This document shows positions 45,736 through 54,194 of a stretch of 64,000 bases of DNA, one piece after another; the stretch's first letter is position 1, and the number at the start of each line of letters is the position of its first letter. The stretch is from assembly GCF_042926695.1 (NCBI RefSeq), contig NZ_CP170642.1, positions 1,302,001 to 1,366,000 of the forward strand. Direction: 5' to 3'. The notes below the pieces were generated by a model, which was not told where the DNA came from, ran no database searches, and saw only the letters and a program-made list of their open reading frames with translations. This DNA comes from Lonepinella koalarum (lineage in GTDB: Bacteria > Pseudomonadota > Gammaproteobacteria > Enterobacterales > Pasteurellaceae). The translations under genes were made by a program, and so were the position numbers.

Positions 45736-46464
45736 ATGACGATTAGTGTTCAACATCTCAATTTCTTTTACGGTTCAAGTCAAGCATTGTTTGATATTAA
45801 TCTTAGTGCAGAAGACGGTGATACGGTTGTATTACTCGGTCCTAGTGGTGCTGGCAAAAGTACGTTAATTCGAACCTTAAATTTATTAGAAGTCCCAACT
45901 TCTGGGCGATTAAATATTGCTAACAATCAATTTGATTTATCCCAAAAAAGCGATCCAAAACAAATTTTACAATTACGCAAAAATGTCGGCATGGTATTTC
46001 AACAATATAACTTATGGCCACACTTTACGGTATTAGAAAATTTAATTGAAGCACCAATGAAAATTTTAGGCTTAACGCAAGTCGAAGCTAAACAACAAGC
46101 AATGGAATTGCTTTCTCGTTTACGTTTGGAAGAACACGCTGAGCGTTTTCCCTTGCAGCTTTCAGGCGGTCAGCAACAACGTGTGGCGATTGCTCGGGCG
46201 TTGATGATGAAACCACAAGTATTGTTATTTGACGAACCAACCGCTGCTTTAGATCCTGAAATTACAGCGCAAATTGTATCAATTATTCAGGAATTACAAC
46301 AAACTGGCATTACCCAAGTGATTGTCACCCACGAAGTCAATGTCGCTCGCAAAGTGGCAACCAAAGTAGTGTATATGGAACGAGGGCATATTGTAGAAAT
46401 GGGTGATGCCAGTTGTTTTGAAAATCCACAAACTGAACAGTTTAAACACTATCTCTCTCACTAA
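45736..46464 (+). CDS. artP: Arginine ABC transporter ATP-binding protein ArtP
   Basis: The 242-residue ATPase of the arginine importer. Walker A GPSGAGKST is at residues 35-43, the signature LSGGQQQR and Walker B VLLFDEPTAALDPE follow, and the switch His is in VTHEVNVARK. First gene of artP-artI-artQ-artM in the order found in Haemophilus. The operon is flanked by two inverted copies of a large hairpin element. It depends on the inner-membrane permeases ArtQ and ArtM. Confidence 0.94.
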   Translation: MTISVQHLNFFYGSSQALFDINLSAEDGDTVVLLGPSGAGKSTLIRTLNLLEVPTSGRLNIANNQFDLSQKSDPKQILQLRKNVGMVFQQYNLWPHFTVLENLIEAPMKILGLTQVEAKQQAMELLSRLRLEEHAERFPLQLSGGQQQRVAIARALMMKPQVLLFDEPTAALDPEITAQIVSIIQELQQTGITQVIVTHEVNVARKVATKVVYMERGHIVEMGDASCFENPQTEQFKHYLSH

Positions 46465-46494
46465 CTCTTATATTAATAACAAGGACATCATATT

Positions 46495-47211
46495 ATGAAA
46501 AAATTACTCTTAACAGCACTTTTAGTCGGTACAGCATTGACTGCTCAAGGGAAAGATATTAGCTTTGCGATGGAAGCAAGTTATCCACCGTTCGAAATGA
46601 CCAATGAGAAAGGTGAGATTATTGGTCTTGATGTGGACATTGCCAATGCAATTTGTAAAGAAATTCAAGCTAACTGCTCTTTCCAAAATCAAGCTTTTGA
46701 TTCATTAATTCAAGGCTTAAAACAAAAACGTTTTGATGCGGCTATTTCCAGCATCGACATCACCGAAGCTCGTGCTAAACAGGTGTTGTTTACCGATTCT
46801 TATTTCGACAGTGCTGCGACTTTTATCGCTAAAAAAGGTACCGATTTTAACAGCATTAAAACCGTTGGCGTGCAAAATGGCTCAACTTTCCAAAGCTATG
46901 TAGTGAAAGAAACTCAATATACACCAAAACCTTATGCATCCTTGCAAGAAGCCGTGCTTGATATTAAAAACGGTCGCATTGATGCCATTTTCGGCGATAT
47001 GCCCGTATTGTTAGATATGGTTAACAATAATGAAGGTTTGACATTCTCTGGTGAGAAAGTAGAAAATCCTAGTTACTTTGGTAATGGTTTAGGCATTGCT
47101 GTTAACTTAAACAATAAAGCATTAGTTGATGAATTAAATAAAGGATTAGCAGCAGTGAAAGCGAGTGGCGAATATCAAAAAATCTATGATAAATGGATGA
47201 CCGCGAAATAA
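46495..47211 (+). CDS. artI: Arginine-binding periplasmic protein ArtI
   Basis: A 238-residue periplasmic binding protein with a signal peptide (MKKLLLTALLVGTALTAQG). The SBP type 3 signature is present: AMEASYPPFEMTNEKGEIIGLDVDIANAI near residues 24-52 with the arginine-pocket aspartate region, and FDAAISSIDITEARAKQVLFTD near residues 82-103. It captures L-arginine for the ArtPQM complex. The stop codon overlaps the artQ start by one base. Confidence 0.95.
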   Translation: MKKLLLTALLVGTALTAQGKDISFAMEASYPPFEMTNEKGEIIGLDVDIANAICKEIQANCSFQNQAFDSLIQGLKQKRFDAAISSIDITEARAKQVLFTDSYFDSAATFIAKKGTDFNSIKTVGVQNGSTFQSYVVKETQYTPKPYASLQEAVLDIKNGRIDAIFGDMPVLLDMVNNNEGLTFSGEKVENPSYFGNGLGIAVNLNNKALVDELNKGLAAVKASGEYQKIYDKWMTAK

Positions 47212-47882
47212 TGTTTTTCGATTATCTCCCTTTGATGTATTCCGCTACCTTAATGACCTTAGGGTTAGCGGTTTGTTCGCTAATCGTAGGCTTATTTTTT
47301 TCACTAATTTTCACCGCACTTGAGATGAATAAACTGGCTTGTGTGCGTAATCCAACCTCTATTTTTGTCAGTTTATTACGTGGTTTGCCCGAAATTATTG
47401 TCGTGTTGCTGATTTATTTCGGTTCAACCGAATTAGTGGAAAAAATGACTGGCGAATATGTGGAATTTAGTGCCTTTAGTTGTGGCGTGTTAGCCCTCTC
47501 TCTTATTTTTGCCGCATACGCATCTCAATCCTTGCGCGGGGCAATTCAAGCGATTCCAGTAGGGCAATGGGAAAGTGGTGCGGCACTTGGTTTAAGCCGT
47601 CCTTATACCTTTATTCGGCTCGTGTTACCCCAAGTATGGCGACACGCTTTACCGGGATTAAGCAACCAATGGTTAGTGTTATTAAAAGATACCGCGTTAA
47701 TTTCCTTAATTGGGGTCAGTGATTTAATGCGACAAGCGGAATTGATTAATACCCGAACGCACCAACCTTTTACTTGGTATGCCTTGGCAGCATTTATTTA
47801 TCTTTGTATCACCTTGATTAGTCAAGTATTTATTCGTAAACTTGAAATTCGTTTCACTAAATTTGAACGTGGGGTGAGATAA
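47211..47882 (+). CDS. artQ: Arginine ABC transporter permease ArtQ
   Basis: A 223-residue inner-membrane permease with about five helices. The EAA loop GAALGLSRPYTFIRLVLPQVWRHALPG near residues 121-147 docks on ArtP, and LLRGLPEIIVVLLIYFG near residue 55 is the HisM/GlnP-type motif. I start it at the ATG at 47211, overlapping the last base of the artI stop; an upstream in-frame start at 47193 is inside artI. Its own stop overlaps the artM start in the same TAATG way. An uptake signal in inverse orientation lies in the 5' part. Confidence 0.94.
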   Translation: MFFDYLPLMYSATLMTLGLAVCSLIVGLFFSLIFTALEMNKLACVRNPTSIFVSLLRGLPEIIVVLLIYFGSTELVEKMTGEYVEFSAFSCGVLALSLIFAAYASQSLRGAIQAIPVGQWESGAALGLSRPYTFIRLVLPQVWRHALPGLSNQWLVLLKDTALISLIGVSDLMRQAELINTRTHQPFTWYALAAFIYLCITLISQVFIRKLEIRFTKFERGVR

Positions 47883-48565
47883 TGTGGCAAGATTATTTAT
47901 CGGTTATTGCACAAGGCATTCCAACCAGTTTGATGTTAACCGCCGTATCTTTAACCATTGCATTTGTATTAGCGGTATTACTCACCTTTTTGCTTTCGTT
48001 GGACAATAAACTCGTTAAAAGTGCGGTGAATTTTTACTTAGTTTTATTCACCGGTACGCCATTATTGGTACAATTCTTTCTGATTTATGCAGGTCCAGGG
48101 CAATTTCAATGGATCGTAAATAGTCCATGTTGGCTATTATTGTCAGATGCGTGGTTCTGTGCTATGTTAACCTTAGCTTTAAACAGTGCTGCCTACTCTA
48201 CTCAGTTGTTTCATGGAGCGATGAAAGCAATTCCAAAAGGTCAATGGGAAAGTTGTGCGGCATTAGGTTTAAGCCGTTGGCAAACGCTAAAAATTTTAGT
48301 GCCTTATGGACTAAAACGTGCATTACCCTCTTATACCAATGAAATTATTTTAGTGTTTAAAGGAACTTCCCTTGCCTCCACAATTACTTTAATGGATATT
48401 ATGGGATATGCGAAACAACTTTATGGTACGGAATACGATGCCATTACGATCTATGGTTTGGCTGGCTTGATTTATCTTGTGATTACAGGGGTAGCTACGT
48501 TATTATTACGTCGTTTAGAACGGTATGTTTTGCGGTTTGAACGATTGGAAGTGACGAAAGCCTAA
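47882..48565 (+). CDS. artM: Arginine ABC transporter permease ArtM
   Basis: A 227-residue inner-membrane permease, partner of ArtQ. Motifs: LFTGTPLLVQFFLIYAGPG near residue 58 and the EAA loop CAALGLSRWQTLKILVPYGLKRALPSYTNE near residues 124-153. An uptake signal encodes a Ser-Ala-Val peptide. It is the last gene of the operon; copy 2 of the large hairpin element begins about 45 bases after its stop and could serve as 3' end or barrier. Confidence 0.94.
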   Translation: MWQDYLSVIAQGIPTSLMLTAVSLTIAFVLAVLLTFLLSLDNKLVKSAVNFYLVLFTGTPLLVQFFLIYAGPGQFQWIVNSPCWLLLSDAWFCAMLTLALNSAAYSTQLFHGAMKAIPKGQWESCAALGLSRWQTLKILVPYGLKRALPSYTNEIILVFKGTSLASTITLMDIMGYAKQLYGTEYDAITIYGLAGLIYLVITGVATLLLRRLERYVLRFERLEVTKA

Positions 48566-48608
48566 TTATTTTTTCTTGTTTTTGTCACGCTTTTTGTGTT
48601 TATTAAGA

Positions 48609-48806
48609 TCGGATTTCGCCGATGGCGACTTACTTTTTCTTTGCTCGTGCAAAGCAAAAGTAAGCAAAAAGAAACACGCCCCGATTTTGCCTTGTTTCCT
48701 GAAAATCCATAAATTTTTTTAACGGAAAATGGCTGAACTCGCTACGCTCAAACAGATGCCATTTTCCTAAAAATTTATGGATTTTCAGGCGGCAAAGACG
48801 GGGACA
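48609..48806 (-). repeat. Large two-hairpin element, copy 2 (minus orientation)
   Basis: Inverted relative to copy 1. The conserved second hairpin (GGCGACTTACTTTTTCTTTG... at 48624 onward, matching copy 1 over about 60 bases with one mismatch) comes first on the plus strand. The long hairpin follows: GAAAATCCATAAATTTTT (48701-48718) pairs perfectly over 18 bases with AAAAATTTATGGATTTTC (ending 48787), and GGAAAATGGC with GCCATTTTCC, around a loop with GAACTCGCTACGCTCA. The head AGACGGGGAC ends at 48805. The arms share no evident sequence with those of copy 1. Confidence 0.85.
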
Positions 48807-48828
48807 TATTGGATAAAAGGAAGAAAAA

Positions 48829-49254
48829 ATGTTCCAAACAAATTGGCTTTGGTTCGCTATCGGTTCTGCTTTTTTCGCAGGATTGACAGCTATTTTTGGT
48901 AAACTTGGGGTAGAAGGCATGAATAGCAATCTTGCGACATTCATCCGCACTATCGTCATTTTCTTTGTTGTAGCTGGCATTATTACTATGCGTAACGAAT
49001 GGCAACTGCCACAACATATCGCTGCTCGTCCTTTCACATTCTTAGTGCTTTCGGGGGTTGCTACGGGTTTGTCGTGGCTCTGTTATTACCGAGCTTTACA
49101 ACTTGCCCCCGCATCTTGGGTTGCTCCGATTGATAAATTAAGCGTGGTGATTGCGATTATTTTAGGGATTGTGGTACTTGGCGAACCTTTTAGCTTAAAA
49201 CTATTAATAGGATCAATTTTGATTTTATCTGGTGTATTAGTGTTAGCCCTGTAG
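48829..49254 (+). CDS. Half-size EamA/DMT family transporter
   Basis: A 141-residue inner-membrane protein with five hydrophobic helices, equal to one EamA repeat instead of the usual two (about 290-300 residues). Motifs near the end, YYRALQLAPASWVAPIDKLSVVIAIILGIVVLGEP, are EamA-typical, with the charged AIFGKLGVEGMNS near the start. Single-repeat members (like the COG2510 group) exist and probably form dimers. The substrate is unknown. It starts 23 bases after hairpin element copy 2, with AAGGAAGAAAAA before the ATG, and its last 12 bases overlap the 3' end of the convergent yigB. Confidence 0.85.
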   Translation: MFQTNWLWFAIGSAFFAGLTAIFGKLGVEGMNSNLATFIRTIVIFFVVAGIITMRNEWQLPQHIAARPFTFLVLSGVATGLSWLCYYRALQLAPASWVAPIDKLSVVIAIILGIVVLGEPFSLKLLIGSILILSGVLVLAL

Positions 49255-49956
49255 TAAAAGTAGCTCAGTTAAGTCAGCCATTTCCACACTAGGCAATAAT
49301 CTTGCCTCACTAAATTGACCAATGCCTTTGCCTGATAGATTTAACCAAACCGCTTGGCACCCCGCTTGAATTGCCCCTTGCACATCTGCCACTAAGTGAT
49401 CGCCAACGTGCAAAATTTCGCTAGATTTTATGCCAAAATATCGGGCAGTTTGGTGAAATAAATCAGCTTCCGGCTTGGCTCGACCTTGTACGCCACCAGT
49501 TAAAACTAGATCAAATTGTTCCAGTCCAATACGTTCAGGTTCCACATTGCCGTTGGTGATGGCAACCAAACGAAAGTGTTGTTTGAGCTGATTAAGCACA
49601 TCAATGCTTTGTTGTGGTATGTTGATTTGATGTCGCCAATGCAGAAAATGGTCAATACAATTTTGTGAAATTCGCTCAATTTCCACCGCAGTTTTGCCTT
49701 GCTCTTGTAGTAATACTTGGATTGTATTGATTCGCCATTGGGTGACATCCTCGCAACCAATAGGATCTTGCTGAAAAACTTGATTACGGTAAATCCCCCA
49801 CATTTTGTCATCTAATTCGGCGATCTGGCTTTTTTCTCGCAATAAGGCAATAAATTCTTGCATTGCTAGCTTGATTATTTCCGTATTGTCATAAAGCGTA
49901 TCATCAAGATCAAAGCTGATAACGCTGAAAGGGGTAAAAGTGCGGTAGAATTTCAT
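49243..49956 (-). CDS. yigB: HAD-family phosphatase YigB
   Basis: A 237-residue haloacid dehalogenase-type phosphatase. The catalytic DxD motif is FDLDDT with Asp16 and Asp18, followed by AITNG (motif II), the lysine in GRAKPEADLF (motif III) and VGDHLVADVQGA (motif IV). In Escherichia coli YigB dephosphorylates the riboflavin intermediate 5-amino-6-ribitylamino-uracil phosphate, and the N-terminus MKFYRTFTPFSVISFDLDDTLYDN fits. The start at 49956 gives the family length; the longer ORF would overlap xerC. It lies ten bases after xerC, the same dapF-DUF484-xerC-yigB order as in enteric bacteria. Confidence 0.92.
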   Translation of the reverse strand: MKFYRTFTPFSVISFDLDDTLYDNTEIIKLAMQEFIALLREKSQIAELDDKMWGIYRNQVFQQDPIGCEDVTQWRINTIQVLLQEQGKTAVEIERISQNCIDHFLHWRHQINIPQQSIDVLNQLKQHFRLVAITNGNVEPERIGLEQFDLVLTGGVQGRAKPEADLFHQTARYFGIKSSEILHVGDHLVADVQGAIQAGCQAVWLNLSGKGIGQFSEARLLPSVEMADLTELLLLQG

Positions 49957-49966
49957 TGTGTTTTTC

Positions 49967-50851
49967 CTATTTTCTTTTCGCTCGCGGATGTGCCTGATCA
50001 TAAACATCCGTCAAATGTTTAAAATCTAAATGAGTATAAATTTGCGTTGTTGCCAGATTACTATGCCCTAATAACTCTTGCACGGCTCGCAAATCGCTGC
50101 TTGCTTCTAACATATGAGTGGCAAAAGAATGGCGGAGTTTGTGCGGATTGAGGTGAGCATTTAAGCCCTGACGAATACCCCAAATTTCCATCCGTTTTTG
50201 AATGGAACGGTGCGACATTCGATTGCCAAGGGAACTGACAAATAAAGCATCATCTTTCGGATTAAATAATAACCGCACTTTCAGCCAATCTCGGATCGCC
50301 GTTAAAGCGTGGCGACCAAAAGGTAAAATCCGCTCTTTATTACCTTTCCCCAATACTCGTACTTCTCGAGTGCGTAAATTGAGGCTGGTTAAATTTAAGC
50401 CTTGTAATTCCGACAAGCGTAAGCCTGAACTATACATTAATTCCAACATGGCGCGATCTCGCACATCAATCGGCTCTTTACTGTTATTATTCAACAGTTT
50501 AGCCACTTGTTCATTGTCAATATTTTTTGGCAAATGCTTGCCTTGTTTCGGGGCGGAAATGCCTATCGCTGGATTGACCTTTAATTCCCCTTGCACCACT
50601 AAATAACTTAAAAATTGCCGCAAAGCAGACAAACGGAGAGCTAAACTTTTTTCGTGTAAGCCTGCTTTTTTGCTACTGGCTAACACAAATCGCACTACGC
50701 TTGGGGTGACTTGTTGCCACGTTTGAATACCTTGTTCATTGAGCAACGTCAACACGGCAGTTAGTTGCCGTTGGTAATTTTCCAAAGTATGCGGGCTCAG
50801 TTGACGTTCAATACGTAAGAAATCGTAGTATTTTTGTAGCCATTGTTCCAT
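49967..50851 (-). CDS. xerC: Tyrosine recombinase XerC
   Basis: A 294-residue site-specific recombinase that with XerD resolves chromosome dimers at dif. The N-terminal SAM-like domain covers residues 1 to about 90. The catalytic set is complete: Arg145, Lys169, His237, Arg240, His263 and nucleophile Tyr272 (IYTHLDF). Length and position after the DUF484 gene are standard for the chromosomal XerC and not a phage integrase. It starts 12 bases after the DUF484 stop. Confidence 0.96.
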   Translation of the reverse strand: MEQWLQKYYDFLRIERQLSPHTLENYQRQLTAVLTLLNEQGIQTWQQVTPSVVRFVLASSKKAGLHEKSLALRLSALRQFLSYLVVQGELKVNPAIGISAPKQGKHLPKNIDNEQVAKLLNNNSKEPIDVRDRAMLELMYSSGLRLSELQGLNLTSLNLRTREVRVLGKGNKERILPFGRHALTAIRDWLKVRLLFNPKDDALFVSSLGNRMSHRSIQKRMEIWGIRQGLNAHLNPHKLRHSFATHMLEASSDLRAVQELLGHSNLATTQIYTHLDFKHLTDVYDQAHPRAKRK

Positions 50852-50863
50852 TATGCTTTCTCG

Positions 50864-51559
50864 CTATTGTTTTTCGCAGGGCAATAGCCAACGGTGTAAA
50901 TGCAATTCCACAATATCCACTAAATGGGAAAGAAAGGCGGTGTCTTGTCCATTGTAAAAATGTTGCGTATCACGAGCAGAAAACAGCAAAATACCATTAG
51001 CTTGATGCTGATTAGGTTTAATCCCAAGCAAACAGCAAGCCACTGATCCTACTGGCAATTCATCTAACAAAAACAGTAAGGATTTTTCTCGATTACTCAA
51101 TTCGCCCAAATAAAAACGGCGTAAGCCAAAACGTTCAAGGCGAATCAATTCAAAGCCTTTGCGATCTAACCAATTCTTATCGCCAATTTGTTCACCTTGC
51201 CATTTATCGCGAAATAACAACAGTTTAACCTGCTGTAAATCAAATTTCTTCGCCCATTGATTTAACACGTCCACCCCTTGCTCAAGGTTTTCCGCACTGG
51301 CTAATTTTTTCTGTAACGGCATTAAGGCGAAGAAAATATCTTGTTCTTGATGAGCCAGTTGTTGAAATAGGGAGAGTTCTGCTTGCAAAATTTTAATCTG
51401 TTCACGTTGGCGTTCTAACTGCATTTCCACTAATGAAAGCGAACCTTTTTGTGCGTGGGGAATAACGAGATTGTCTAATAAATCTAAATGTTGAGCAAAA
51501 AAGTGCGGTGTCTTTTGCAGAAATTTTACCACTTGTTGTTCAATGTCATTTTCGTTCAT
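50864..51559 (-). CDS. DUF484 family protein (YigA-like)
   Basis: A protein of about 231 residues between dapF and xerC with a DUF484 pattern: N-terminal VVKFLQKTPHFFAQHLDLLDNLVIPH (about 8-33) followed by the GSLSLVEMQLERQREQI coiled-coil and a GAF-like C-terminal half ending in AFLSHLVDIVELHLHRWL. The function is not established; E. coli yigA occupies the same place. The start could be 51568 (MGKMNEN) or 51559; I favour 51559 because of ribosome-site spacing. An uptake signal lies in the 5' part. Confidence 0.87.
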   Translation of the reverse strand: MNENDIEQQVVKFLQKTPHFFAQHLDLLDNLVIPHAQKGSLSLVEMQLERQREQIKILQAELSLFQQLAHQEQDIFFALMPLQKKLASAENLEQGVDVLNQWAKKFDLQQVKLLLFRDKWQGEQIGDKNWLDRKGFELIRLERFGLRRFYLGELSNREKSLLFLLDELPVGSVACCLLGIKPNQHQANGILLFSARDTQHFYNGQDTAFLSHLVDIVELHLHRWLLPCEKQ

Positions 51560-51587
51560 TTTTCCCATTTTCCTCGAAAAGTGTGCC

Positions 51588-52412
51588 TTAAAGTTTAATC
51601 ACACCATCATAAATATGTGTCGCCGATCCCGTCATATATAGCGGATGCCCCTCACCTTGCCATTCAATTTGCAAACTGCCACCCGGTAAATCTACCTGTA
51701 CTTGACTATCTAACAATCCTTGCATAATCCCCACTGCCACCGCTGCACAAGCCCCACTACCACAGGCTTGTGTTTCGCCTGCACCCCGTTCATACACCCG
51801 CAATTTAATATGATTGCGATTGATCACTTGCATAAAGCTCGCATTAACACGTTCAGGAAAGCGTTCATGACTTTCTAACAATGGACCGAGTTGCTCCACA
51901 TTGGCAGTGACAATATCATCTACTTGCACGACACAATGGGGATTCCCCATTGATACCGCTCCAGCAAATACAGTTTGAATTTCAGTGCGTAAAATATAGT
52001 TTTTCTCAAATTTATTGGCAATAAACGGAATTTTATTGGGTTGCCAAACAGGCTCCCCCATATTAACTCGCACATCATCATTATCTAACACGGATAACAT
52101 CATATTGCCTTTCGCAGTACTGACGGCAATATCTTTCTTGTTGGTTAAACCTTTCAGTAGCACAAAACGAGCAAAACATCTCGCCCCATTGCCACATTGG
52201 GCGACTTCGCTCCCATCTGCATTAAAAATACGATAATGAAAATCTAATTCAGGATCGTAAGGCGGTTCAACGATTAACAACTGATCAAAACCGATACCAC
52301 GATGGCGATCGGCAAGTTTTTTGATGAGTTCTGCTGGGAAATACACATTTTGCGTTACCGCATCCACTACTACAAAATCATTACCCAAGCCGTGCATTTT
52401 AGAAAACTGCAT
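51588..52412 (-). CDS. dapF: Diaminopimelate epimerase
   Basis: A 274-residue cytoplasmic enzyme that converts LL-diaminopimelate to the meso form, needed for peptidoglycan and lysine. The two catalytic cysteines lie in EVAQCGNGARCFARF and ETQACGSGACAAV, the diagnostic pair of this racemase family. The start at MQFSKMHGLGNDF (52412) has AAGGAT eight bases upstream; a further in-frame ATG nine bases upstream is less well placed. It opens the dapF-DUF484-xerC-yigB group, with a promoter at 52449-52477. Confidence 0.96.
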   Translation of the reverse strand: MQFSKMHGLGNDFVVVDAVTQNVYFPAELIKKLADRHRGIGFDQLLIVEPPYDPELDFHYRIFNADGSEVAQCGNGARCFARFVLLKGLTNKKDIAVSTAKGNMMLSVLDNDDVRVNMGEPVWQPNKIPFIANKFEKNYILRTEIQTVFAGAVSMGNPHCVVQVDDIVTANVEQLGPLLESHERFPERVNASFMQVINRNHIKLRVYERGAGETQACGSGACAAVAVGIMQGLLDSQVQVDLPGGSLQIEWQGEGHPLYMTGSATHIYDGVIKL

Positions 52413-52448
52413 TGTTTTCATCCTTAAAATTCATTTATGTTGTTAAGC

Positions 52449-52477
52449 ATTATAATCGGCAAAGGGTGTTGAGTAAA
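52449..52477 (-). promoter_or_regulatory. Sigma-70 promoter for dapF
   Basis: On the minus strand TTTACT (52477 to 52472), a 17-base spacer and a perfect TATAAT (52454 to 52449) lie about 37 bases before the dapF start. Confidence 0.6.
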
Positions 52478-52599
52478 TCTATCTTATTTTTTCTTCGCTA
52501 ATGCTCTGAAAAACTGATCAGAATCGGGATTTATTTTTTAAGTGTTGTTCTCCATATATTCACTATTCACGCAATATGGATGTTGTCCAAATGGAGCGC

Positions 52600-52655
52600 A
52601 TAAAAAATCTGTATCCCAATTAATTGGTTATTCATTCAATTTCTAGGATACAGAT
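52600..52655 (-). terminator. Terminator after nhaC
   Basis: ATCTGTATCC (52607-52616) and GGATACAGAT (52646-52655) pair over 10 bp, with an inner CCAATTAATTGG palindrome, and on the minus strand the hairpin is followed by ATTTTTTATG. It ends the rocD-nhaC transcript before the dapF promoter. Confidence 0.75.
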
Positions 52656-52704
52656 CAAAATCAATTATTTTCACCGCAGTTTTGGTGAATGTTTAAGGGT
52701 TCAA

Positions 52705-54135
52705 TTAAGCCGTATGTTCTTTTGTTTCTACTGTTTCTACGGGTAAGCGCTCAATCCGAATATTGAATAAGGCAAGCATAGTGGCAATAATTGGGATTGT
52801 CCAGTTCATAATCGCATAAGGAGCATATTCAAAGGCGCTTACTTGTAACATGGAAAAGGCATAAACCCCACAGGTATTCCAAGGTACTAAAACGGATGTA
52901 ACCGTTCCTCCATCTTCTAGGGCACGTGACAAATTTTTTGATGCCAAGCCACGATCCTTAAAGGCTTTCACATACATACGTCCGGGTAATAAAATGGAAA
53001 TATATTGTTCCGATGTAGTGACGTTAGTCATGATGGCAGAAGTAATGGTACAAATAATGAGGCTGGAGGCAGATTTAGCAAAGCTAAGAATTTTTTCTAC
53101 AATAGCGCGTAATATCCCTGTTTTTTCCGCAATACCACCAAAACTCATTGCTACTAGCGTTAAGGAAATGGTGTACATCATGGCTTCAATGCCTCCTCGA
53201 TTAAACAGGGTATCAATGACTTCATGACCACTTTCGATTTTATAGCCATCATGCAAGGTATTCACCGCTACACTCACTTCGCCACCTTGCACAAAAATAT
53301 GACAAAGCCAGCCCAATAAAATCCCCACCGCTAAGGCTGGGAGTGCGGGTACTTTGCGAGAAACCATCACTACCACGATAATTGGCACTAACAATAACCA
53401 AGGAGAAATCACAAAATTACGATCCATCGCGTCAAGAATTTCAGTAATTTTATTAAGATCCACGTTATCATAATTAAATTGCAAACCTAAATAAAAATAT
53501 ACGCAAAGGGCAATCACAAAACTGGGAATGGTGGTCACGCTCATATTGCGAATATGCTCAAATAGTGGCGTGTCAGTTATCCCAGCAGCAAGATTAGTAG
53601 TATCAGATAAGGGTGACATTTTATCACCAAAATACGCCCCTGAAATCACTGCACCGGCTACCATTGGCGCAGGAATGCCAATGCTGTAACCGATCCCCAT
53701 GGCAGCCACTCCAATAGTTCCCATAGTTGACCAAGAACTACCAATAGATAGCGTGACAATGGCACAAATAATACAGATAGTGAATAGGAAAAGGGATGGT
53801 GAGATCAGTTTCAATCCATAATAAATCATGGTTGCCACTATGCCTCCCCCTAGCCATGCACCTATAGTTAGGCCAATCATAATAATGATCACAATGGCAG
53901 GGAGTGCCATGGTAATACCACGATAAATACCTTGTTCAATGCTTTTCCAGCTATAGCCAAAACGCATTGCCACCAGTGCAGCAGTGGCAGCACCAATAAT
54001 CAAGGGAACATGCGGGGATGCTTCGAACTGGATAATGGCAATCGCCATAGTACCAATCATCACAAACATAGGGAGCAGCGCGTAAAGAAAAGGAATGGAA
54101 ATTTCGGGTTCGGTGATTTTGGTTTCGCTTGACAT
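52705..54135 (-). CDS. NhaC-family sodium/proton antiporter or amino acid carrier
   Basis: A 476-residue inner-membrane protein with about eleven to twelve helices and NhaC-family blocks: IGAWLGGGIVATMIYYGLKLISP near residues 92-115, SIGSSWSTMGTIGVAAMGIG near residues 131-150, GAYFGDKMSPLSDTTNLAAGI near residues 166-187 and GGTVTSVLVPWNTCGVY near residue 412. NhaC proteins exchange sodium for protons, but some members in this family carry basic amino acids (a lysine carrier of this type is known from riboswitch evidence in Haemophilus). It is the second gene after rocD, 59 bases away, so an ornithine-linked role is plausible. Confidence 0.87.
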   Translation of the reverse strand: MSSETKITEPEISIPFLYALLPMFVMIGTMAIAIIQFEASPHVPLIIGAATAALVAMRFGYSWKSIEQGIYRGITMALPAIVIIIMIGLTIGAWLGGGIVATMIYYGLKLISPSLFLFTICIICAIVTLSIGSSWSTMGTIGVAAMGIGYSIGIPAPMVAGAVISGAYFGDKMSPLSDTTNLAAGITDTPLFEHIRNMSVTTIPSFVIALCVYFYLGLQFNYDNVDLNKITEILDAMDRNFVISPWLLLVPIIVVVMVSRKVPALPALAVGILLGWLCHIFVQGGEVSVAVNTLHDGYKIESGHEVIDTLFNRGGIEAMMYTISLTLVAMSFGGIAEKTGILRAIVEKILSFAKSASSLIICTITSAIMTNVTTSEQYISILLPGRMYVKAFKDRGLASKNLSRALEDGGTVTSVLVPWNTCGVYAFSMLQVSAFEYAPYAIMNWTIPIIATMLALFNIRIERLPVETVETKEHTA

Positions 54136-54194
54136 AATTTATCTCCTTAAAGGTAAGGGAGTGGATAGGGAGACTATCCACGTTTTTTATGAAT

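Noticed and set aside
48630..49037. Minus-strand ORF of 135 codons ending in FAYFCFARAKKK
   Set aside because: It crosses hairpin element copy 2 and is antisense to the EamA gene. The ending is the translated second hairpin of the repeat.
49957..50007. Longer YigB start at 50007
   Set aside because: It would overlap the end of xerC and adds a basic segment absent from the family; the ATG at 49956 begins the conserved MKFYRTF N-terminus.
54136..54194. Lysine riboswitch before the NhaC-family gene
   Set aside because: The NhaC gene follows rocD with only 59 bases between, too short for a lysine riboswitch, and no such structure is visible upstream of rocD either.
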